Made by a program: the position numbers and the translations under genes
The notes under the pieces: model-generated
Database searches by the model: none
The model's input: the letters and a program-made list of their open reading frames with translations, nothing else
Told to the model about the DNA's origin: nothing
Part shown: positions 11,600-23,100 of the stretch, one piece after another
How positions within the stretch are numbered: position 1 is the stretch's first letter
Layout of the letters: every line of letters starts with the position of its first letter
Source of the DNA: Dryomyza anilis
Taxonomy: Eukaryota; Arthropoda; Insecta; Diptera; Dryomyzidae
Reading direction: 5' to 3'
NCBI GenBank assembly: GCA_951804985.1
Contig: OX638133.1
Location: 30,405,963-30,469,962 of the forward strand
DNA length: 64,000 nucleotides

Positions 11600-12445
11600 C
11601 ACACAAAAAAATATTAGCTTGGCGTTCAGTTGTTTCATCGAATATTCATTTGCATCTGCCAAATGTAAGTCAGCCTCAACTGAAATTCATTTATGGTAAA
11701 CAATAGTATGAAGCGTAACCAACTATTAGTTGAAACAACTGCAACATTGATTGGGGAAACAACTTTTTATCAATTTTCGAATTTTGTATTTCCATTGCTA
11801 CGGCAATTAAATTCAAAATGAGACATAAGCAATATTTAGTTGACTTAACAGATAGTTAGTTATATTAGATCGTAGCAACCAATATTTATTTGATTCAACT
11901 GCGAAATCAGTTGTCTTGTATAAAAGCAATGCCAAAGCAGGACAACATCAGTCGCACACGCTTCAGATTTTTTATTCTTTTTTTTTTTGTGTGCTAAGGA
12001 CAGCGCGTGCCACGTGTAAAACAAAATTTGGAATTGTTTTAAGACTTGTTCGTGTTTACGGTTCAGTTGTTTCATGCCCAAATACACTTTCTTCAACAAG
12101 AGAAATACTATTCTACAGAGTACTTGCTATTGTGTTTCTATATGTTGTATTTATATATGCAGCCCTAGCGCTCCAACGTGTTGCAAACACGAAGTCAGCT
12201 GCACAACAAGTCATCGGCCATTTCTGATCTCGGGAACGCTGTTGTGATGCTGACTTCGTGTTTGCAACTAGGGTTTGGTAAAATGGCCGATTTCTTATAA
12301 TTAAATTGTGTCAATTGTATTCATTAGTTGTGTGAACTGATACGCGGTGTTGCAACAACTGAATCAGACGAATGTTGACAGAACTAATTAAATCGGTTGG
12401 CAAAAAAATACGGTTGCCCCAACTGATTCGTTCTTTGGGTGTGTG
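11600..12445. mobile_element. CAACTGAAA-rich composite MITE
   Basis: The left end reads CACACAAAAAAATATTAGC and the right end CGTTCTTTGGGTGTGTG. Between them AGTTGAAACAACT and GTTGTTTC motifs recur in both orientations, and CGTTTGCAAACACGAAGTC-like sequence occurs twice in inverted order (12176-12200 and 12248-12270). Its ends resemble those at 38610 and 39474-39745. Boundaries are uncertain. Confidence 0.4.
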
Positions 12446-12449
12446 TTTG

Positions 12450-13430
12450 ACGGAGATATGTACGAAATGTTCATGAAAAATGGTATACAAATATTTCGTC
12501 ATGGGAGGTTATCAAATTTTGTGGATTTATAATAGCAGATTGTACCGGAATGAATTATATTAGAGAAGATTTGTCCGTGAATGAATTTTGCGCGAATGAA
12601 TTGTATGCAGAGCTAAGATGAGTCTCTGCATTTGGCGGTAATATTTGAAAATATGCGAAAATATATCTCAGCGATGTTTCAAATTTTGTTGATTTTTAAA
12701 TGCAGATTCCCTAAAAATGTTCTAGAAAATTTCTCTAAGATCACATTTCATATTTTTATCCGTTTTAATTTGTATTTATTGTTTTAGGGAATTGATTGAT
12801 TGCTAGTACTTATAGATTCTGTGTAACAATACGAATTACTGATTTACTTACCGAAGAGTATTTTTACTCAAGAAGAACATAATAATTGAAACAATTTACA
12901 TCAACATTAAAATTCAAACACATTTTATTTTTGAATTAATATTTTTTTGTTTGTTTGTTGGTTTACATACATAAATGCATAAATTTCCATTAGAAATCGA
13001 TTAAGTAACATTCAGAATATCAAATATAAACATCAGTTATAACGTTACACAATATTTTTTGCATACCTATAATATTTATATTTTATGTATGTAAGTGGGT
13101 TATACGCAATTTATCAATATATATAAAATGCAGCTATTTATTAATTGACTACGTTTACAAAATAAGCATATAGCATAAAAACTAACTACATAAGTAATTA
13201 AAGATTTTTCAAATAATCACAGAAAATTATCAGATAAACCGAAAAAGTTTCACAAAACATTTGGTTGAATCGAACGTTGTTCAACGAGTGATTGTTGAAC
13301 ATGAAAGAATGTTAAGTAAGAATGAAAGTTAAATAGGTTTGTGTGTTTTAGGTAAGGCTAATACTAACTGATCATATAAAATACTTAAATGGGATTTAAA
13401 TATTCACTTAGCGCATTACAAAACAGTTTC
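12450..13430. other. Intergenic region downstream of GLS
   Basis: AT-rich sequence without a supportable gene. Alternative TTTATT motifs (minus-strand AATAAA), for example at about 13136, could extend the GLS 3' UTR. Confidence 0.4.
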
Positions 13431-13432
13431 TA

Positions 13433-13438
13433 TTTATT
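13433..13438 (-). terminator. GLS: Candidate GLS polyadenylation signal AATAAA
   Basis: The plus strand has TTTATT, that is AATAAA on the GLS strand, about 565 nt past the stop codon. The segment 13440-14002 would be 3' UTR. Other AATAAA motifs lie farther downstream, so the site is a guess. Confidence 0.35.
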
Positions 13439-14002
13439 GTCACAGTTTTTCATTAGTAAGAGGCTCACTTTTTTTTTACTTAATAGTTTACGATTCGATT
13501 TCGATCAGTTCATTAGCATATAGTAGGTACATTACATAATACAGTAGATGCTGCCAAAAATGTTTGTTAAGAAATAATAAAACCCTAAGTGTAATTATAG
13601 GAAACTACGTGTCACTACATACCATAACATTTTTTGTTTGTTTTGTTATATTTTTTTTAATATAGGAAACTAAAAACCATGTACCATGCAGTTTTGCGTG
13701 TGTTAATATTACGGCGTTGCCTGCAGCCGTTAGGCAGCTCTTAAGCAGCCAATTTCTTAAGCTGCTACAGCCACAACCACACAGGCATAATGCACAAGTA
13801 CCAAAGAGCAGCTGCTGATCCAACACCTGAGCAGGCCAACAGTTGCAGCTTAACTTAGGATAAACGTACTTTTTAAATAAATAAGTTGGACCTTGGGTCG
13901 CTAAAGTATTACGAGTTATAGATCGGAGGTAACCGCAAGCGCGATTTCGTTTTTCTTCTTTTGTTTTGGAGATTCTCAGAACGGCTGCATGGAACTGTGC
14001 GC

Positions 14003-14119
14003 TTACAAGCCCGGCTTTGTGTTGTCATCCATGCCGCTGCTGCTGCTCGTCTCCGAGGGTATGGGACTTGCGGTTGCGCTGCGATCGTACGCTGCAGTGC
14101 TATCAGTCGGTATTATTTC
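14003..14119 (-). CDS. GLS: GLS last coding exon (38-residue C-terminus)
   Basis: Preceded by TTTTTTCTGTAG on the minus strand and read in phase 0 after exon 14177-14926. The frame begins EIIPTDSTAA, is rich in Ser/Thr, and ends in NTKPGL before TAA at 14003-14005. It closes exactly 39 codons. The acidic and Ser-rich tail after the ankyrin repeats fits a disordered C-terminus, as in other GLS proteins. If the 57-bp intron is retained, the protein ends two residues after the junction instead. Confidence 0.85.
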   Translation of the reverse strand, partial: EIIPTDSTAAYDRSATASPIPSETSSSSGMDDNTKPGL

Positions 14120-17100
14120 CTACAGAAAAAAACACATAATACTCGATTGCTATAGAACTTTTATATTCTAATTTACCTCATCGGCTTCAGTGCTCTTAAG
14201 CACCACCTCAGTCTGCGTATCCTCATCCTGCAGATCGGCCTTCTCGCCCCACGTCTTCAGGAACTCCACAATATTGTGATGGCCAAAGTTCTCCGCCTCA
14301 TCGACGGGCTTATTGCCCCAACGATCCTTGGGATTATGCGGTACATGACAATGTTCGAGCAAGAATTTGACACAGTCCAAATGTCCCTCTGAGGCAGCCA
14401 AATGCAAGGCGGTACGTCCATCATAATCGGCCAATGTTATATCCATGCCAGAGAGTCGATGACGACGCAGTGCGGTCACATCACCGCTAGCGGCGGAGAA
14501 CAAAAGATTCACAATTGACAAACCTTTTGTCTCATAACGATGCTTGCGTGGATCTTTCTTATTGGAGGCGTGCTTCAAATTGTCATAGCGATGGAAATTG
14601 AAGGCATTCACCAGTTCTTCGCAGAATTGTACACTACGCACCGAATTGCCGCATTTGTCAAGCGGTGGCGACCATGTGAAAATACCCATGACATTTGGAA
14701 TGACCAGCATCATGCCGCCACTGACACCAGACTTTGCCGGAAGACCAACCTTGAAGGCGAACTGGCCCGAGTAGTCGTAGGTGCCGCACGAGTGCATAAT
14801 GGAGAGCACATCTCGCACCACCTCGGGCCGGAAGATTTTCTCCTCGGTGGTGGGACAAATGCCGCCATTGGCGAGTGTCGCCGCAATGACGCCCATAGTC
14901 TCACAAGTGGTTTCCATGGAACAGCACTGTAGAAAGACGTTTTATTTTAGTTGGCTACTGGGCAAGTCTGTTTTTTTTTATGTGACACTTACCTGGAAAT
15001 AGAAATCCATAACCTCCTTGAGGTTCGTACGCTTTGGGTAACACTTGTTCTCGCGCATATAGAAACCGAGCGCATAGTTGCGATCAGCTGCCTCGCGTTC
15101 CGATAGGAACACCGCATTGTTGAAGCCGATATTTTCGCCACCCGACATGCGTCTGAACCAGGACAATGTGTAGTCGAACTTCTCGGCGGCGGTCATTTCT
15201 GGCTTGATCAAAGCCTGCAGCAGGGAACAGTTTAGAATGGCGCCCGCATTGATCATGGGGTTGTGTGGCTTATCTGGAGGAATTAGAAAAGAAGAGGATT
15301 TCATTAAATGCGGTCAGAAAAGTAAGAATTTTAATGCGCATCTTTCTCCAGTTCAGCTGTAATATTTCTAATTTGATGTGATATATTTTGAAGAAATATA
15401 AGAAAACTTTTTGAGATGCTCGCATTTCAAGCCAATGTTCACAAGATTCTCAAAAGCAGTTTAAGGCGAGATAATACATTCCGACATATTATACCAAAAA
15501 GTTACAAATCTTGACTAGTTTATCAACTTAAGATTCTGATCCATCTCTCTCTATGTATTTTCTTCGAATAAGAATCAAAATTCAGAACTTCAAAGAGTTC
15601 CAAAGGCTTTTTGAGTACTCATATACATTTCAAATAAAATGTTAATGTCAAGACATAATCGACAACACATTTCCGAAAAACTATATCGAAAATGGGACAA
15701 ATCATGACTAATCACTTTCGCAATTAGGCAGTTTTATCCACGTACTATTCTGATCCATATATCTTTCGGTACTTTCTTCGAATTAGATTCAAAGTTCAGA
15801 ATATAAAAGAGTTCCAAACGCGCTTTGAGAACTTATATACATTCCAACTAAAATATTAAGTTAATATCAAGACATAATCTACAACATAGTCAAGATTGCT
15901 TCCATTTCCGACATACTGCATTGCAAATGGAAGCAATCTTGACTAATGACTAATTCTGATTCATATCTTTTTCGATACTGTCTTCGATTTAGAATCAATT
16001 TATAGAGTTATTAAGAACCTATAGAAAAATACATTCGTTCTAAAATGTTAAACTCATTTCAAGACATTATCAAGAACATATTTCCGAAATGCTATATCGG
16101 TAATGGGACAAATCTTGACTAATCACTTTCGTAATTATGCGGGTTTTTCCCCGTACTATTTTAATCGATATCTCTTTCGGTGCTGTCATCGAATTAGAAT
16201 CAAAGTTCAGAATTTCAAAGAGTTCGAAACGTTTTTTGAGATATCATAACATGCCAACTAAAATGCTAAGTTAATGGCAAGACATGATCGACAACACATT
16301 TCCGCATACTACATCGAAAATAGAAGCAATTCATATCTTTTTCGATACAGTCTTCGGTTTAGTTTCAAATTTCAGAGTTATTAAGATCCGATAGATAAAT
16401 ACATTCGTTCTAAATGTTAAACTCATTTCAAGATATGATCGACAACATATTTCCGAAAAGCGACATCGGTAATGGGACAAATCATGAATAATGACGTTCG
16501 CAATTGGGAGATTTTTTCCACGTACTCGTAATCGATATCTCTTTCGATGCTGCCTTCGAATTAGAATAAAGTTGCCGCATTTAAAACAGTTTAAAAAGCT
16601 TTTTGAGATATCATAACATTCAAACTAAAATGTTAAGTTAATGTCAAGACATGATCGACAACACATTTTCGAAATACTATAACGAAAATGGGTCAAATCA
16701 TGATTAATTACTTTCGCAATTAGGCGGTTCTAACTACGTGCTATTCTGTTCAATACTTCCTTCGGTACTATCTTCTCTTTTGAATTAGTAGTCAGTATTA
16801 AAAGAGCTTCGAAACCTCTTTGATATCTTCTAAGACTAAAATAACCTTACATTTTCGAAATACTCTATCGAAAATGTTACAAATTATGACTAATCACTTT
16901 CGCAATTAGACGGTTTCACCTACGTATTATTCTAATCCATATACCCTTCAGAACTGTCTTCTTTTTTTAATCAGTAGTCAGTATTAAAAGAGCTTCGAAA
17001 CCTTTTTAAGATCTTATATACATTCCGAATTAAATAACCTTACATTTCCGAAATACTCTATCGAAAATGTTTCAAATTATGACTAATCACTTTCGCAATC

Positions 17101-20100
17101 AGGCGGTTTTTCTCTACGTACTATTGTGATCCAGCACTAACTCGTTGAAGTTCCTGCCACTGGGCTCCTGGCCCACATACGAATGCACCACCTTTGGTCC
17201 CAGCTTCTCCAGAGCGATCGCATAGGTCAACGGTTTGCTGTAATTGAGATCGGTGAAGTGATATAGATTACAATTGGCAAATGACAAACCTTTAACCCTC
17301 AAAATAATCACAAAAACACAAAAAGGTGGGAGGTGTGTGTTTTATGCGACTCAACGATTGAAAATGACTCACAACAACAATTAGTACATTTTCTCACAAT
17401 AGAGTCTCTACATGAGTTTTTACCTCTCTGAAAGAAGCATGATTAATGTGGGGGGAACAGAAAAATATGGTGTTGGGATCACTTGCACGGTGAGTACCCA
17501 ACGACGACGATGAGTGTGATGATTGACAACATTTCTAGTTACCTGCAACTCTGCAATGTGAAGGGTACATCAACGTCACCGATGGAGTAACGCTGACCAT
17601 CAATGGTGCAAATGCTGACGCCCCATGAGTCGGGACTGTAGCGTGCCAGCTGTGGTATGTAGTCGGCTACATGACCCTCGGTATTGCTTTTGCATTTCCA
17701 GTAGATGTCCTCGAGTTCTTTGACAAAACCGACAAAGTCTGGGATAACAAACTGCTGACGGAACGCTTTGGCAATTAAAACGATATTTTGGGCGACGACA
17801 CTGTGTGATGGAGAAGAAAGAATAGATGTATAAACTAAATATTTCAAAAGAAAATAGCTACACTTACGCCTTGAAGGTCTCACGATTGAGATTTTGCGTC
17901 TCCGCCGAAGAGCCCGACTCATAGTTCGTCAACTTGTGCACCTTCTTTAGATTCTCCATCAACTCACGCACTCGGGGATCCGAACGACGAATGCCAGTTG
18001 TCTTGAGGGCAGCCAAGAATTTGCCCATCGAGATGAGACCCGTCTCCTCGTTGTAGAACATGTCGAAGAGCACATCTTCGGCATTGCGTTGTTCCTGTTC
18101 GCGATGGCTATAGAATGATGGAAAATGGTAATTATTATTTAATATATATATAAAATTATAAATTATAATGTCACAGACTACCGATGATCTACGGACAAAA
18201 TAACTACTACGTATCGATCAGTAAAAGCTGATGAAGGAAGAAAAAGGAAGACATGAGACGGATGCAGTAGATATTCATATCAACTTGAGAACATGCGAAA
18301 TGCTCACAGGCATAACTTAAAAAAAAAAAAGTACACTCGAACAAACTATAATATGAAGCACGTATGTGAATTTTATGATTAGAAGCAAATGCTATAATGT
18401 AGTAATTAGGGCTGTGCGATTAATCAAATTTCTTGAATAATCAAATTTCTGATTAATTGATTAATCAAGATTTTCGATTATGCAGAACATTGATTAATCA
18501 ATAAATCAGGATTTTGATTAATCAAAATTGTAATTAATTGATTAATCGGAATTCTGATTAAATGATTAATCAGAATTGTGATTAATTGATTAATCAGAAT
18601 TGTGATTATTTGATTAATCAGAATTATGATTAATTGATTAATCAGCATTTTGAATAATCGAATTTTTGATTAATCAATTACTCAGGATTCTGATTAATCA
18701 ATTAATCAGGATACTGATTATTCAATTAATCAGGATACTGATTAATCAATGTTTTGATTAATTTAATAATCGCACAGCCCTAGTAATAATATTTTTAAAA
18801 TGTCGATTCTAAAATGAGTAGGTACTAAAAAAACGACAAAGTATTCAATGCGATGAAGTGGAATCGAGTACGAAATCATATTTATTGCATTATATAACAT
18901 AGAGAATATAAATATTTTTTTTACTTTTCTTGCCAATCTTCCGTTTCCGGTTCGAATTCGTTTCTAAAATAATACATGTTTTCAGAATAGATCAGTAAGA
19001 TGTAGGAAAAACATGAATATAAATTTAAAACTTTATAAGCAAACTCAAAAATAAATGGTACTTAATATTTTTAATTATTATTAGTTCTTTATTAAATAAA
19101 TTTTGAACTCTTTAGTATTAAGACAATTTCTAATTAACTTAAATTGAAAAATATTTAAAACGATTCATGATTCAAGTAAGAAAAAATGATGTTAGAATTA
19201 ATGTGAAAAAGTTTTGTGTATTAAGGTTTTTTTTTTTTGTTAAACAGTTTCATATCCAACAAACATTTCAATCACATAGCAATAGGAACATTACTGAGTT
19301 TTAAAGAACTACTCTAGGGACATTTGGAATTGTAAAGTAAGACAACTCATGAATACGATAAAGAAATAAAGATCGCTACGGAAAAATGTTTACTCACGGT
19401 CGCATCGATAAAAATCGCCTCTGAATGCTAAACAAGAATAGTTGAAATAATATTGGGTTAATAACGCAGAAGTTTTTTAGAGAATAAATGAGCAGACAAG
19501 ACAGAGACCCAACACCACTTAAAAAACTAATTTTCTTTTTAGGGGGAATTTATAATCGGAACAATTTTGAATAAATCGTTGTTGGTGGAGTAGAATAAAG
19601 CAACTAAATTCGATGTGTATTTCGAAAACTAAAACATTTATTAATTTTTAATAAAAATGATCATTATAAAATATTTAAAAGTGTTACTTTTCGTAAGCGA
19701 CATCGATATATTTTAACAATTTTTGTACAATATGACCAAAATTGGTATTAATTAATGGGAACATGTTAAACTTTCGAATGGCATATCAATTTTTAAAAGG
19801 TATCAAATAGTTTTCTCTAATATTGGGACATGTTATAGCTTACGATCGAATTTTATATCGAAATTTCCATACAAACGTTTTAAAATTGAATAATTTAATA
19901 ATAAAAATTGGTAATTCAAATGAATTAAAAACGCTTGCACTAGTAGAAATTGTAATACGGGTATGATAAGGAACTGATTTTTGTCCTTGTCATAACCCGA
20001 ACAGTGACATGACGAACATAATCAGGTCATGATCATTACTACCCTCATGATCATTACTACGCATTCAAAATCGTTTGGGTTCATACAAAAACGATCGGAA

Positions 20101-23100
20101 TACGCGCGAAATCAGTCCTGAATATTGAGCTATATTAGGAAAACCATTTTTGAAAAAATTTACTTTACTCCTACAATGAAATATTAAAATTTCGAAAATT
20201 TTTAAAAATTCGATAATTTAAATTATGAAATTTCGAAAATTTTAAAATTTCGAAAATCTTAAAATTTCGAAAATTTTAAAATTTCAAAATTTTCAAAATT
20301 TCAAAAATCTTAAAATTTCGAACATTTTAAAATTTCTCACATTTTTTTTTAGTTCGAAAATTTTTTATTGCGAAAAAGACATATTTTATATCAGTAAAAA
20401 ACTTTTTCTAAAACTTAAAAAATTCGCGAAAAATTGAAAATTATGAAATTCAAAACCGACCATTCCTACTTAAATATAAAAATTTTGACTATTCTTCAAA
20501 TTTGTAATAAGTTAAAATTACAACTAAATGCCCATGGCACCAACTACTCTACAAATACGGTTCAGACTTTCTGCAAAGATTAAATCTTTCGAGATTAAAA
20601 AAAATAATTAGAATGTCGCGTGTTTTAAAAACACTTAAAAAATTTGATAAGACTGTGGCTCGAAATTGACAAAACAATTTTTGTTGATGCTCATTCATTG
20701 ATAATGGGGTGTTTTATAATTTTGACAAATTTCATCAGCATAAATGTTGGTTATAAAGAGTCTAAATTATATTTAAAAAAAAATCACGGAGGTCGAAAAG
20801 TTCAGTACGTGCCTTGCGATAACAACTGATTGCGGGTGTGAAGCCTATAATTGGCGTAACTTCTACTATAAAGGTTGACGCAGACTTGAAACCTCTTGAG
20901 GCCCACCTTTTACCTGATAATCGCTGAGATAGTACGCACTATAGTGCCACGTCGTCCCTGCAATGAAATGCCCTCAATTATCTCCTCAATAATCTGTGCA
21001 GTTTCGGTATTTTCTGCATCTTTCTCCTTGCGATATGCATCCTCTTTTAATTCATTCTCCGCCTTGAGTTCAGCTTCGGTAGCAGGTTGTTTCGAATCTT
21101 GAACGGTTTGTACCATTTTCTTTTTTTTGTTGTTTCTTTTACCGACAGTTGATAATTTTGAAATTTATTTTCTTTTGAGTTGTTACCACTAAATGTTATA
21201 CGTTGAACTATTTCGCGCTTAATGACACCGAATTGATTGGCAGACGCGATTTTATATCAAGGCGAACAATCAATCGATCGATCGGTCGGTCAGTCGATTG
21301 ATCGGTCTCTACGACTTGTTGTGTGTGCACTTAACAGCCGACACGAGTGTAGGCCCGAACAATGCGAAACCTGTGTCAGAAGGTGCTAATTTCCAAAACA
21401 TGTTAAAGCCAATAAAATATTTAATTTAATAACTTCTTTCTTTGGATTACAATGGGGACAAATGCAAGGCGAAGTAGGCATGAGGGGGAGGGGTTTGTGA
21501 GATCAAAATATGATATGTACAAATTGGCACGAATTCAGATTTTGGGGCTTGACTTTGGCAGATGAATTATTATTGCATTGAGCTGTATATTTGTGGGATG
21601 GTACTAAAAGTAGGCGCGTCAAATTTAAAGTTTAAAATACTCCAATTATCAAAAATTGCAGCACACTTAAGAAAGAGTTTTCTTATAATAAGGAATATTA
21701 TACTTGAAATAGCGTTAAGACAAGGGTTTCATATAATTCTTTATATTAAGGAAGTCGTATTTTATGGAAAAACTTCAATATTAAAGAAGATTTGTCTTCG
21801 TTTAAAGAAAACGTTTTCTTATATTAAAAAGATTTGACTTATTTTAAGAAAAAAGTGCCCATACATTAAGAATATAGGAAAAACTATATTAAAAAGGTAG
21901 AATTGTACTTCCTGCTATTAAAAATCAATTTTTTTAATATCAAGAAACTATTTTCTGAGTGTATTTAGACTTTAAAATATTTCTTATTTTAAGAAAAAAG
22001 TTTCCTTGCATTAAGAAGTTTTGTTTTATTTAAAGAAAAAAGTAAAATTGTACTTCCTGTTATTAAAATTAAATTTTTTAATATTAAGAAACTATTTTCT
22101 GAGTGCATTTAGACTTTAAAATGTATGACTCTGTTTTCTACAATTTCTAAGAATTCAATTCTAGAACCTTTGTACCTATTCGTAACACTAATTATTCACG
22201 CAACAAGTATTCTTCAATTTACGTAAATGTTTGCAGTATGTTATCTCTAAATGTGAAATGATAAAAATCATCGTTGCGGTAAACATTATATTTAGTTTTG
22301 GTGATACGTATGAGGGGCTCGTACTGTCATTTATAGCTCTGCTAATTTTCGCAAATTCACATATCTATCCTCATAAATCTCGTTTTTTATATAGCGTGCG
22401 CTATCTTATCTACTATTTGTCTAGACTCAACATTAACTACTGAGATCTAAATTTGTGTTTTTCTATTTTACTACATGGTAATATTCCACAAAAACTGGTC
22501 AGAGTTGGTTTTTTTTTGAAGAAGAAAAAAAGCCATCAATTAGTGAAGTGTCTTAATTGCAAAATAATAAAGGCAGTTTTATGGTATTGCCATAAACTTT
22601 TTGAAATGAATTTGTCAAATTCCAGAAAATACCTCTTCATAAATGATTGAATATACAAACTTTGAACTGAAAATAGCTTGTATTGATAAAATTTTATAGA
22701 GTTTTGCATTATAAATAGTATTTAGTGATATTTCTATTAAAAAAGAAGAGTTTCTATTAATAAAATCATTTCGAAAGTTTCTTATTTCGTAGAAATATAT
22801 TTAATGAAGTATTGAAGATCATACTAAACTCTTTATCATTGTTTAATCCCAGAAAATACCTCTTCATAAATGATTGAATATACAAACTGTGAACCGAAAA
22901 TAGCTTGTATTGATAAAATTTTATACAGTTTTGCATTATAAAAAGTATTTATAGATATTTCTATTAAAATATAGTATTTCTATTAATAAAATCATTCCGA
23001 AAGTTTCTTATTTCGCAGAAATATGTTTAATAAAGTACTGAAATTCAAGAATACGTCTTCTTAAAACTCTATTTAATAACTACTGTTCATTGAATTATTG

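Noticed and set aside
14540..14932. 130-codon plus-strand frame opposite GLS
   Set aside because: Antisense shadow of a conserved coding exon.
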